Below, piece by piece: positions 53,774-62,053 of a stretch of 64,000 nucleotides of DNA (position 1 is its first letter; the number at the start of each line of letters is the position of its first letter). Position numbers and translations under genes: made by a program. Location of the stretch: positions 310,001-374,000 of the forward strand of contig OZ220472.1 in NCBI GenBank assembly GCA_965115995.1, in the 5' to 3' direction. The notes beneath the pieces are model-generated. The model was not told the origin of the DNA. It made no database searches and was given only the letters and a program-made list of their open reading frames with translations. Origin of the DNA: Poriferisodalis sp026713105 (GTDB taxonomy: Bacteria; Actinomycetota; Acidimicrobiia; Acidimicrobiales; Poriferisodalaceae).

Positions 53774-54313
53774 TCACCTGTTCGCGTCTCCTTCGAGCGT
53801 CGCGATGATCTGCGGCGCGATGTCGTTGGCCACCCGGGTCATGGCCTCTTCGCCGCTGCCGGCCACCGGGTGCGGCAAGCGGACGCGGGGAACTGCCGGC
53901 ATGCCGGTGGCGGCGGCCACGAAGTCGCCCTGGGGCCAGAACGCATCGGTGACGAGTGCAATGGACGGAATGCCCTGACGGGCGGTGGTGATGCTGTCAC
54001 GCACGGTGCCAGATGTGCAGCTGCCTCAATGGCCGTACGCGGCGATGACCGCACCGCACTCGGATCGAATGTCGTCAAGCATCCCTTCGCCGACGACTGA
54101 GGAGGCATCTCCCTTGTCGTAGCGGTTGAACGACGCCGATGGCAGTCGCTCAGCCAGGGCCTTCTCGACGTGGTCGAGGAAGCGGACGCTGTCGGGGAAG
54201 CCATTGGCGACCAGGCCGATCGTGATCGGCTGATCCAACCGTGTGCTCAGGCCATACGGCTCAGGTGCAGTCTTGGCCTCGCCTCGCGGATCGTGGAAGG
54301 TGAGGGTGCTCAT
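53774..54313 (-). CDS. UGSC family selenoprotein with in-frame UGA (Sec96)
   Basis: A 179-residue protein read through a single in-frame TGA at 54028-54026. The sequence around it is AAYGH-U-GSCTSGTVRDS, so the stop encodes the U of a U-G-S-C motif, the defining feature of UGSC-family (seleno)proteins. Upstream the fold opens with PITIGLVANGFPDSVRFLD, and downstream GIPSIALVTDAFWPQ follows in the same frame. A weaker hairpin (GCAC/GTGC with outer GCT/AGC) lies 7 to 36 bases after the UGA. The start at 54313 follows the nitrile hydratase accessory gene by 43 bp. The family role is unknown, and a redox or selenol catalyst is inferred. Confidence 0.85.
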
Positions 54314-54356
54314 GGGTCCAGTCTGACACCCGCGCCGCAGGCGCGCGTGCCCAGCC

Positions 54357-54698
54357 TCAGTGATCGTGACCGGCTGGGCGGGCGGCGTACTGCTCAGCCC
54401 GGGTTGTGAGGGTCTGCGGAGCCAGCAGACCGCCCTCGGTGACAGCTTGCTCCAGTGCGGTGAGCCAGCATCGGTAGTAGTCCCATGGCTCGGTTGCGTC
54501 ACTGCATTCAGCGGTCGTCTCGGCCGCGGCGATCGCTTCGATGAGATGCTCGCGGAAGTTGTCCCAAGTGAAGTGGCCCCCATCGACGAGGTCGGCGGCC
54601 AGTCCGAACGCACGTGCCTGCCACGGCTCGGAGAAGACCAGTTCGCCGTTGTCGCGAGGGGGGCCAGCCTCGGTGCCCTCCAGCAGGTCGAGACTCAT
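54357..54698 (-). CDS. Nitrile hydratase accessory protein
   Basis: A 113-residue protein resembling the N-terminal half of nitrile hydratase beta subunits. It has FSEPWQARAFGLAADLVDGGHFTW and later YYRCWLTALEQAV. Accessory proteins of this kind help load cobalt into the alpha subunit. It follows the alpha gene by 10 bp. No separate cobalt transporter is seen. Confidence 0.85.
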   Translation of the reverse strand: MSLDLLEGTEAGPPRDNGELVFSEPWQARAFGLAADLVDGGHFTWDNFREHLIEAIAAAETTAECSDATEPWDYYRCWLTALEQAVTEGGLLAPQTLTTRAEQYAARPAGHDH

Positions 54699-54708
54699 CG
54701 GCGGAGCC

Positions 54709-55347
54709 TCACTGACCCGCAGGATCAGCAGCCTGCGCCACGCCGATCATCGAATCCCGAGTCACCAGCTCTGCCAAGCGTTCGGCCGGCCAGCCCTCGG
54801 TGCCTGCGGGCCGTTCGGGCAGCACCAGGAACCGGGTCTCCGAGCTCGAGTCCCAGACACGAACCTCGGTGTCTGCGTCGAGCTCGAGGCCCATTTCGGC
54901 CAGTACGGCTCGGGGCTCGCGCACCACTCGGGCACGGTACTCAGGACTCTTGTACCAATTTGGCGGCAGCCCCAGAAGTGCCCACGGGTAGCACGAGCAC
55001 AGCGTGCAGACGACCACATTGTGGACGCTCGGCGTGTTGGCCTTCACCTCGATGTGCTCGATTTCGGCACCTCGGATGTCCATGTCTGCAACGACGGCGT
55101 CGGCATCGTCCAGCAGTAGCTGCCGCAGATCCGAGTCGGCCCACGCCTGGGCCACCAGCCGTGCTCCGATCATCGGGCCGATGTCGTGGGAGAACCGCTG
55201 GATCGTCGCATCGATCCGTTCGGGATCGGCGAGACCTTTTTCAATCAGCAGGTCTTCGAGGGCTTCGACGCGGACTTCCGGCGATGTCGGGTCGTCATGG
55301 CTGTGCTGATGATCAGAATCGTGTCCGTGGGAGTGGTCGTCGTGCAT
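54709..55347 (-). CDS. Nitrile hydratase alpha subunit, cobalt type
   Basis: A 212-residue subunit that hydrates nitriles to amides, forming the metal site with the beta subunit. The metal motif is VCTLCSCYPW near residues 110-120, where the Thr marks the cobalt type and two cysteines are usually oxidised. A His-rich N-terminus (HDDHSHGHDSDHQHSH) may bind metal. ATG 55347 is used, and an earlier GTG eight codons upstream is possible. It lies between the accessory and beta genes. Confidence 0.93.
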   Translation of the reverse strand: MHDDHSHGHDSDHQHSHDDPTSPEVRVEALEDLLIEKGLADPERIDATIQRFSHDIGPMIGARLVAQAWADSDLRQLLLDDADAVVADMDIRGAEIEHIEVKANTPSVHNVVVCTLCSCYPWALLGLPPNWYKSPEYRARVVREPRAVLAEMGLELDADTEVRVWDSSSETRFLVLPERPAGTEGWPAERLAELVTRDSMIGVAQAADPAGQ

Positions 55348-55384
55348 AGCAAACCGCGCAGATAGTTGCACCTTCCGGTGGCGA

Positions 55385-55459
55385 ACCTATTGCTTCCCGC
55401 TCTTGTTCGCTGCGCTCACGGGCCGCTCGGGCCGCGGCTTCGCCGGCCGGCTCAGCCTC
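55385..55459 (-). repeat. Copy of the dispersed intergenic repeat (inverted)
   Basis: On the minus strand it reads GAGGCTGAGCCGGCCGGCGA, then AGCCGCGGCCCGAGCGGCCC and GTGAGCGCAGCGAACAAGAG. This is the longest copy with 62826. It sits between the nitrile hydratase beta and alpha genes in transcript orientation. Confidence 0.85.
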
Positions 55460-55482
55460 TGCGTTCCTCCGTCAGCGGGGCC

Positions 55483-56238
55483 TCAGCTATCAGCTTCCGC
55501 TGCAGTCAGGTAGCACTCGTACAGGTCGACGTGGACCGTCGCATTCGCCTCGGCGTCGTCGCCCCACAGCGTTTGGGCGTCGTAGCCGACGCAATACACG
55601 TGTTGTGGACGCTCGCCCCGGTTGTGTGCGGTGCTGTCGGGCAGCACCTCGGCTGGATGCAGCTTCACCACAGCGCCCGGCTTGCCCATTACGTAACCCG
55701 GCAGCCGTGTGTGGCCGGGTTGGGTTGGTGCCGGGGCAACCACGCGGTCGCCGACGCTGAACCGGGGCGGCTCCGCGATGTCCCGCCGGACCGTTCGGCG
55801 CTGCGGCTGGGGCGTGGGCCGGTCTGGAGGCAAGCTCGCTGGGTCGCGGTCGGCGAACGGATTGGCCCGCTGCACCGGCGATGCCCCAGCGGCCGCTGAT
55901 TTCGCCAGCGCAGTGCGTTCAGCAACGGCGTTCGTCATCTCGGTGGCGCTGACGACTCCGTACTCGCCGAGCAGCACTTCGAAACCCGCCAGCCAGCGGC
56001 CGTAGTAGCCGTTGTCGAAGTAGTCGGCGGGGTTGAGGCGCTCCAGGACATAACGGAACTCGCCTGGCCGCCTGGCCGTCGAGGCGGTGACGGCGCCGAG
56101 TAAGCCGAAGACTCGCTGTTCCCAGTCGGCGTGAAATGGCGGTTCGTCCGGATCATGAGGCACCGGGCCGTACCCCGATACGCCGCCGAGGTCGTGTACG
56201 CCGCGTTCATGGGGACTGGTCTGCATCGAGCCCAGCAT
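55483..56238 (-). CDS. Nitrile hydratase beta subunit
   Basis: A subunit of about 251 residues. The family opening is HERGVHDLGGVSGYGPVP. It continues with WEQRVFGLLGA, YYGRWLAGFEVLLGEYG, then an SH3-like end with FSVGDRVVAPAP, RLPGYVMGKPGAVV and DLYECYL. The order beta, alpha, accessory is usual for cobalt-type operons. The start is not certain, with ATG at 56238 or 56226, since the frame further up overlaps the divergent nucleotidase. Confidence 0.92.
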   Translation of the reverse strand: MLGSMQTSPHERGVHDLGGVSGYGPVPHDPDEPPFHADWEQRVFGLLGAVTASTARRPGEFRYVLERLNPADYFDNGYYGRWLAGFEVLLGEYGVVSATEMTNAVAERTALAKSAAAGASPVQRANPFADRDPASLPPDRPTPQPQRRTVRRDIAEPPRFSVGDRVVAPAPTQPGHTRLPGYVMGKPGAVVKLHPAEVLPDSTAHNRGERPQHVYCVGYDAQTLWGDDAEANATVHVDLYECYLTAAEADS

Positions 56239-56297
56239 TGCACTCGGCTCGGCGAAACGTCGGTGCGTGTGTCGTCGCGGCATCGTAGGTTGCGGGA

Positions 56298-56948
56298 GTG
56301 CCCGAATTCGTACTGGCTGTGGACCTTGACGGGGTGTGCGCGCAGCACACCGAGGCATTTCGCCGCGTAGTGGCGCGTGAGCGCAACGTGAGCGAGGAGA
56401 CGCTGCCCCTCGTGCGCAGTTGGAGCTTCAAAGAGTGGGGCCTCGACGATGGCGACTTCGAGGAGTTGCACCGCATTGCGGTGCTGGACTACCGCATGTT
56501 CCGCGACATCGATCCGATGCCGGGTTGCTCGGAGGCGCTGTGGCGCCTGTCCGATGCCGGTGTGTGGATCCGGCTGGTGACGCACCGGCTCTACACGAGC
56601 TGGGGCCACCGGGTGACGGTCAGCGACACCGTGGAGTGGCTCGACCGCTATCGCATTCCCTACCGGGACATCTGCTTTCTGGCCGACAAGTCGGTGGTGA
56701 ACGCTGACGCGCACATTGAGGACGCGCCGCACAACATCACGGCCATTCGAGCGGCCGGCGGCCACGTGATCGTGTACGACCAGCCCTACAACGCCCAGCT
56801 CACTGCCCCCCGCGCTCACAACTGGGCCGAGGTCGAGGAGATGATCGTCGAGCTGATGGCGGCAGCCGGCAGCGCGGTGCCGCGCCCGCTGCCGGGCATC
56901 GACGCGGGTTCGGACCGGCTGGAGCGGCGCACCCGGGACAGCGCATGA
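56298..56948 (+). CDS. 5'-nucleotidase, deoxyribonucleotidase type (HAD)
   Basis: A 216-residue HAD phosphatase close to 5'(3')-deoxyribonucleotidases (NT5C). It opens with the Asp nucleophile in VDLDGVCAQHT, has a helical cap (SWSFKEWGL) and motif II and III regions in VTHRLYT and LADKSVVNADAHIEDAP. It would remove phosphate from nucleotides. Start is GTG 56298. It overlaps the Nudix gene by 4 bp, so the two form an operon with a shared nucleotide theme. Confidence 0.85.
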   Translation: MPEFVLAVDLDGVCAQHTEAFRRVVARERNVSEETLPLVRSWSFKEWGLDDGDFEELHRIAVLDYRMFRDIDPMPGCSEALWRLSDAGVWIRLVTHRLYTSWGHRVTVSDTVEWLDRYRIPYRDICFLADKSVVNADAHIEDAPHNITAIRAAGGHVIVYDQPYNAQLTAPRAHNWAEVEEMIVELMAAAGSAVPRPLPGIDAGSDRLERRTRDSA

Positions 56949-57754
56949 GCGGCCAGGAGGCTGCGCCGATTGACGCGGCGACAGTGGTCGTTCTGCGCGA
57001 TGCCGATCCCGCAGCTGTGCCGGGGCACGGGTTCGACCCCGCAGCGAGTGATGCCGAACCGCACATCGAGGTGCTCATGCTGCGTCGCAACTCGCGGGGG
57101 TTCTTCGGCGGCATGTGGGTGTTCCCCGGCGGCCGGGTGGACCCTCCCGACCGTGGCGTGCCCGGTGACATGGTCGGACCATGCGACCCTCGGACGGCGG
57201 CCGGTTCTTCCGGTCCGCACACCAGCGACCTTCGCGGGTACCGCACGGCCGCAGTGCGCGAGGCCGAAGAGGAAGCCGGCATCGATCTTTCCGGTGCTGA
57301 GTTGGCCCACTTCGCGCATTGGCTGCCGCCGCCGATCCGCCCGAAGCGCTTCTCGACGCACTTCTTCGTGTGCGAAGCACCAGCCGATCTCGACGCGGTA
57401 CGCGTCGACGGCAGCGAGATTCTCGACCACGCCTGGGTGTCGCCCGCATCGGCGCTGGAACGGCGGGCAGCCGGAGAGATCGAATTCGTCACGCCCACGT
57501 TCGTGACGCTGATCTGGCTGTCAGGGTTTGCGCGCACCGCGGACGTGCTCGCCTCGGTGAACGGGCACACCTGCTTCCACACCGAGATCATCCAGTCGCC
57601 CGAGACCGACCCGGGCCACATTGCCGTCTACGTCGGCGACGCCGCCTTCCCCGACGGCGATCTGGACGCACCCGGCCCGCGTCGGCGCTGCATCATGGTC
57701 CGCTCTGGCTGGCGCTGGGAGGAGAGCGACGGCACCGATGCCGCGACAGGCTGA
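56945..57754 (+). CDS. Nudix hydrolase
   Basis: A 269-residue Nudix protein of the longer NUDT7/19-like type. The catalytic helix is REAEEEAGIDLSG near residue 106, preceded by WVFPGGRVDPPD and an acidic insert. Such enzymes cleave CoA esters, nucleoside diphosphate-linked molecules or NADH. The Glu of the G-x5-E element is replaced by Arg, seen in variant groups. It starts inside the stop of the nucleotidase gene. Confidence 0.88.
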   Translation: MSGQEAAPIDAATVVVLRDADPAAVPGHGFDPAASDAEPHIEVLMLRRNSRGFFGGMWVFPGGRVDPPDRGVPGDMVGPCDPRTAAGSSGPHTSDLRGYRTAAVREAEEEAGIDLSGAELAHFAHWLPPPIRPKRFSTHFFVCEAPADLDAVRVDGSEILDHAWVSPASALERRAAGEIEFVTPTFVTLIWLSGFARTADVLASVNGHTCFHTEIIQSPETDPGHIAVYVGDAAFPDGDLDAPGPRRRCIMVRSGWRWEESDGTDAATG

Positions 57755-57762
57755 AGGCGAGG

Positions 57763-58398
57763 TCAGTCGTATGGGATCAGACGACGGGCCCGCTCGACGA
57801 GTCGTTCGATCTGCTGTTGCTGAGACGGGCCGTCGGGGCCGCCGCCGGGCCGAGCGGCGCGGAAGTCGACTGCTGCCTGTGTCGGGTCTGCGCCGAGGGA
57901 GATCATGGTCAAGATGCCGACCACGGCTGTCCGCGCCATGCCTGCACCGCAGTGCACGAGGACGTTGGAACCCTTGTAGAGCGCATCATTGGCGTAGGCG
58001 ACGGTGCCCATGAGCGCGCCGTCGAAGATGGTGCTCCCGTCGGGCGTGGGGAGCCAGAGGGCGCGTGCGTCGAGGTCGCTGTTGAATCGCACCTCGTCGA
58101 GATCGAACTGGCCGAATTCTTCGGCATGCGAGGAGAGCGTTGCGCGCAAGTCGTCCTGGTTGACCTGTGATTCCAACCACACAGGCATGTGGGTGAGCAG
58201 CCACGGGATGTACTCGGGATAGCGCAACCTGATCTCGTGCGGCGTGAGCAGGCACACCAGTGATGTCGCCTCCACACGGTCGAGAGCACCTTGGGGGTCC
58301 GGCCCGACGGCAGAGAAGTTGGTGACGAACAGGCGGCCGCGGGCCGGCGGCGACGGCAGCGGTATTTCGTCGATGCGATGCAGTGCGGTGCTTGTCAT
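57763..58398 (-). CDS. Dual-specificity/tyrosine phosphatase-like protein
   Basis: A 211-residue phosphatase with the active-site loop VHCGAGMARTAVVG, holding the Cys-x5-Arg catalytic pair. An upstream aspartate candidate is in STIFDGALMGT. It has a family-typical start (TNFSAVGPDPQGAL). It overlaps the Tiki/ChaN-like gene by 4 bp, so it is co-translated with it. Substrate may be protein phosphotyrosine or a small phosphate. Confidence 0.85.
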   Translation of the reverse strand: MTSTALHRIDEIPLPSPPARGRLFVTNFSAVGPDPQGALDRVEATSLVCLLTPHEIRLRYPEYIPWLLTHMPVWLESQVNQDDLRATLSSHAEEFGQFDLDEVRFNSDLDARALWLPTPDGSTIFDGALMGTVAYANDALYKGSNVLVHCGAGMARTAVVGILTMISLGADPTQAAVDFRAARPGGGPDGPSQQQQIERLVERARRLIPYD

Positions 58399-59543
58399 GA
58401 GTCGTCCTTGCGGAACCGCGCGAAGCGGCGCTTTGGTTCCTCGGGCGGTTCGGGCAGAGGCGGCCACGCGTGGGGCAGCTCCTGGTGCCCGCTGCGACGC
58501 ACCTCCTCGAGCTCGTCGCGGCTGTAGGGCTGCGAGCGGGGATCGAGCGCCCGGTAGCGAGACTCGGCACTCGCGAAGTTCTCAGCGGTGATCAGGTCGT
58601 CGATCAGGGTGCACGGTTCCCAGTCGGCGCGAGGCCCGAGGTACACGTAGCCGTCGGCTACGTCGCGCAGTCGCAGAGCGGTGTCGACACCGTCTAGGGA
58701 GCCCTGCACCTCCGTCATCGCGACACCGCCGAGCGTCGAGGCCACCACGTCCAGACCGAATCGGATGTCGGTGCGGCCACGTCCCTCCGGCGAGCGTGAG
58801 ATCAGCTCCTCGATGCGTTCTGTGGCCGCGGTGTCGGCCAGCGCGCCGTGAATCACGACTCGCCGGCAGCCGTCGCTCATCCAGCGCCACAGCAGGTTGC
58901 CCGCAGAGGTCGTCGGCGAGCCGTCGATCCACTCGACAAGATCTGTCGTGGTGGCGGCGACGTTCATGTACACGAGCGCCCGCTGTCCCCGGCGCAGTAC
59001 TTCCGCAGTCAGCACGCTCGCTGCGTGAAACGCGGACATGTCCCGGTAGTGCCCGCCGAGCGACCAGTTCCGCAGCCCGAGTTCGGCGGCTGAGCGACCG
59101 TCGAGCAGGTCGGGATCCTCCACGTAGGTGGGCAGGCCGAGTGCGATCACGCGGATGGGCCGGCGGTCGTCGTCCCGGCGGCGTTCAGCGTCGTTGTGCT
59201 TCCAGACTGCGTGCAGCACATCGGCATATTCCTGGTAGCCGAATCCGATCCCGAGCAGATCGACGAACAGATCGGCGCACGCCCGGCTGTCCCAGTCGGG
59301 CCCGTCGACCAGCGCATCGAGCTCGGCTTGCCGGCGCGAGTTGGTGAACTCCCAGGCGAGGTTCTCCACGCCGTTGTCGGCGAGCTCGGAGAGGCTGCCG
59401 GCCAAGAAGCGCAGATGCTGGCGCACCCCGACCTGATCGCCCAGCAACACGATCTGGTGACGACCGCAGATGTCGCCGAGGTATTCCTCAGGCGAGTGAA
59501 GCGCGGATGGGGACCGCTCGTCGTCGGTGGTTTCGGGCGGCAC
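58395..59543 (-). CDS. Tiki/ChaN-superfamily-like protein, copy 1
   Basis: A 382-residue protein similar to erythromycin-esterase/ChaN/Tiki-type folds. It has HQIVLLGDQVGVRQHLRFLAG near residue 29, then AWEFTNSRRQ, and GFGYQEYADVLHAVWKHN. Ends with a polar tail. It is a homologue of the protein encoded at 59604-60782. The family includes metal-dependent peptidases and haem-binding proteins, so the role here is unclear. It forms an operon with the tyrosine-phosphatase-like gene. Confidence 0.7.
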   Translation of the reverse strand: MPPETTDDERSPSALHSPEEYLGDICGRHQIVLLGDQVGVRQHLRFLAGSLSELADNGVENLAWEFTNSRRQAELDALVDGPDWDSRACADLFVDLLGIGFGYQEYADVLHAVWKHNDAERRRDDDRRPIRVIALGLPTYVEDPDLLDGRSAAELGLRNWSLGGHYRDMSAFHAASVLTAEVLRRGQRALVYMNVAATTTDLVEWIDGSPTTSAGNLLWRWMSDGCRRVVIHGALADTAATERIEELISRSPEGRGRTDIRFGLDVVASTLGGVAMTEVQGSLDGVDTALRLRDVADGYVYLGPRADWEPCTLIDDLITAENFASAESRYRALDPRSQPYSRDELEEVRRSGHQELPHAWPPLPEPPEEPKRRFARFRKDDS

Positions 59544-59603
59544 CGCCTATGAGTCTGCCCGCTGGCGACGTCGAATCTGACGCCAAGACGACCGACCCTC
59601 GAC

Positions 59604-60782
59604 TCAGAGCACTTGTGTCCAGGCCAGTTCTGCCGCTGCAGCCGACTCAGAGACCGCCGCCGCGAAGTCGCTTGGGGTGGACTTGCGATCTCGCAGCTCC
59701 GGATCGAGGGCATACCGCCGAGCGTGCTCCACGTGGACCGCGGGCACTGGTTCGGGCAGCGGGGTCGGCGCTCGGCGTTGGTAGTCCGGTTCGAGGTAGA
59801 TCCAGCCGCTGGCGAGCGTGCCAAGCGGTTCGCGGTCAAGGCTCGTCTTGCATACGAGCCGCGCTGCCGGACCCCGGTCGACATCGAAGGCAAGCGGCAC
59901 GGCCAAGTCGGGGTGCATCGCAAACGTCGCATCGAGTGCGCCGTCGGCCACCAGCGCGTAGTCGCACAATTCGCCGTCGGCGGGGAGCGGTTCGTGGATC
60001 AGCACGGTGACGGCTCGGTCGGCCACAACTTCGTACACGCGATTCGCCGCGCCGACCACGTAGCCGCCGACGACCTCGGCGTCGATGGCATCCCACACTT
60101 GGTGCGGCACCCGCCGCGCCCGGGTCATCGCATGTGCTGTGCGTGTCAGCACGAGCGCTCGATGCCCGGGCTCGATGACCTCAGCGAGCAGCACGTCGCA
60201 CATATGAGCCGACACCGGGCCGCGACTTCGCAGGTGCGGCCACGCGTACGACGTCCGCAGGTCGGCGGTGTCGGTGACGGCATCGAGATCCAAGTCGTAG
60301 TCGAGCCCAAGCACGCGCATGGGCGGCCCGCTGACGACGAAGCGGTGATTCACCTCCCACACCGCTCTCAGCACATCGAGGTACTCGCGGTAGGCGAAGT
60401 TGTGACGGATGCCCCAGCGAAGCAATGCCTCGCGTGCAAGCTGCTCGTCGAAGGTCGTGCCGGTGACCACCGCATCCAGCCGTGCTTGGTCGTCGACGCA
60501 CGCGTATTCCATCGCAATGATGCTCACGCCGGACCGGTACGCCGCCGCAATGAGATCCTGCAGGAACAGCCCCGCGCGACGTGTGGGTGTGTGGTGGCCG
60601 ACGAAGACGACTTGGTGACGCTCAAAGAGCTCGCAGACATAGGTAAGCGGGTCGGTGCCGTGTGTTGCGAGCCATTCGGCAAGCTCTTCGATGAGCGCCG
60701 GCTGGATCGGCGGAAGCTCGCGACGATGCCGGTACAGAGCAATCCGCTCGAGCAGCGCACGATCGTCTCGACGCCCGTCCAC
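59604..60782 (-). CDS. Tiki/ChaN-superfamily-like protein, copy 2
   Basis: A 392-residue paralogue of the downstream gene. It shares RHQVVFVGHHTPTRRAGLFLQ, then IAMEYACVDDQARLDAVV and FAYREYLDVLRAVWEVN. The histidine pair here replaces Gly-Asp in the paralogue, so the two may differ in activity. It is 60 bp upstream of copy 1. It is divergent from mshC with only 26 bp between starts, so its promoter must overlap coding DNA. Confidence 0.7.
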   Translation of the reverse strand: MDGRRDDRALLERIALYRHRRELPPIQPALIEELAEWLATHGTDPLTYVCELFERHQVVFVGHHTPTRRAGLFLQDLIAAAYRSGVSIIAMEYACVDDQARLDAVVTGTTFDEQLAREALLRWGIRHNFAYREYLDVLRAVWEVNHRFVVSGPPMRVLGLDYDLDLDAVTDTADLRTSYAWPHLRSRGPVSAHMCDVLLAEVIEPGHRALVLTRTAHAMTRARRVPHQVWDAIDAEVVGGYVVGAANRVYEVVADRAVTVLIHEPLPADGELCDYALVADGALDATFAMHPDLAVPLAFDVDRGPAARLVCKTSLDREPLGTLASGWIYLEPDYQRRAPTPLPEPVPAVHVEHARRYALDPELRDRKSTPSDFAAAVSESAAAAELAWTQVL

Positions 60783-60808
60783 CTGCTTCGACAGTACCGT
60801 GTCGGGCC

Positions 60809-62017
60809 GTGGGAATGCGCATCTACGACACAGCGCAAAAGGCGGTCATCGAGCTCGAGCTCGGCGACCACGTCGGCATGTACGTGTGCGGCATCACGCC
60901 CTATGACGCCACCCACCTCGGCCATGCCGCCACCTACCTGGCCTATGACCTAATGATCCGCCGTCTCGAAGACATGGGCCACTCAGTCACGCTGGTGCGC
61001 AACTACACCGACGTGGACGACAGCATCCTGCCCAAGGCGGCCGAGCTCGGCGAGCACTATCTGGCCCTGGCCGAGCGGGAGATCGAGCGCTTCGAAGCGG
61101 ACATGATCGCCCTGCAGGCACGGCCGGCGGCGCACGAGCCGCGGGCCACCGGGTCCATCGACGCCATGATCGCCATGATCTCCAAGCTGCTTGACGCCGG
61201 CCACGCGTACGTCTCGGCTGATCGGGTGTTCTTCGATGTCGCCACCTTCCCGCAATTCGGGAAGCTGTCGGGCTACAGCGCCGACCGTATGACCGAGCTC
61301 GCGGCTGAGCGTGGCGGCACTCCCGACGACCCCCGCCAGCGCAACCCGCTCGATTTTGTGCTGTGGCAGGCCAGCGCAGACGGCGAGCCCTCATGGCCGT
61401 CGCCGTTCGGCCCGGGGCGTCCTGGCTGGCACATCGAGTGCTCAGCGATGGGTTACGCAGCGCTGGGCCCCACGATCGATATCCACGGTGGCGGCGGCGA
61501 CCTGGTGTTTCCCCACCACGAGTGCGAGATTGCCCAGAGCGAGGCAATTCATGGCGCTCCGCTGGCCCGCTACTGGGTACACGCAGGGCTCGTGTCTTAC
61601 CAAGGGCACAAGATGTCGAAATCGCTCGGCAACCTCGTCTTCATCTCGGATCTGCGTGCCCGCGTCGACCCCCGAGCCATCCGGCTCGCGCTGATGGCGC
61701 ACCACTACCGCACCGAGTGGGAATGGTTCGACTCGGAGGGCCTCACGGCCCAGCGCGACCTCGACACGTTGGTGGGAGCTGTTGCGGGTGCCCCGCCAGC
61801 CGCCGGATCGAGCGGAGGGTCATCGGGCTTGCTGGCTGAGGTGCAGGCTGTGCTGGATGACGACCTCAATGCCCCGATGGCCCGCGCCGCACTGCTCGAC
61901 GCCGCCGCGGCCGTCGATCGCGGGGCCGCAGGTATCGCTTTGCGAGGCGAGTTGGCAGCCGGGGCGGCCCTGTGCGGCATCGATCTGTCCCGGCCGCCTG
62001 CCACTGCAGCGCCGTGA
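60809..62017 (+). CDS. mshC: Cysteine-glucosaminyl-inositol ligase (MshC), mycothiol synthesis
   Basis: A 402-residue enzyme that joins cysteine to glucosaminyl-inositol with ATP, the third stage of mycothiol synthesis. It resembles cysteinyl-tRNA synthetase but is shorter. The HIGH-like motif is THLGHAATYLAYD, preceded by YVCGITPYDA, and the KMSKS motif is HKMSKSLGN. Zinc ligands are in VCGI and the HECEIAQSE region. The lack of an anticodon domain and the PYDATHLGHAAT pattern favour MshC over CysS. The GTG 60809 or ATG 60815 may be the start. Confidence 0.9.
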   Translation: MGMRIYDTAQKAVIELELGDHVGMYVCGITPYDATHLGHAATYLAYDLMIRRLEDMGHSVTLVRNYTDVDDSILPKAAELGEHYLALAEREIERFEADMIALQARPAAHEPRATGSIDAMIAMISKLLDAGHAYVSADRVFFDVATFPQFGKLSGYSADRMTELAAERGGTPDDPRQRNPLDFVLWQASADGEPSWPSPFGPGRPGWHIECSAMGYAALGPTIDIHGGGGDLVFPHHECEIAQSEAIHGAPLARYWVHAGLVSYQGHKMSKSLGNLVFISDLRARVDPRAIRLALMAHHYRTEWEWFDSEGLTAQRDLDTLVGAVAGAPPAAGSSGGSSGLLAEVQAVLDDDLNAPMARAALLDAAAAVDRGAAGIALRGELAAGAALCGIDLSRPPATAAP

Positions 62018-62053
62018 CGCAGCGCGCGCTGGGGCAGGTGTAGGGCAGTAGCC

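Noticed and set aside
60809..62017. Cysteinyl-tRNA synthetase
   Set aside because: It has the catalytic motifs but is too short, lacks the anticodon-binding end, and its HIGH region follows the MshC pattern.
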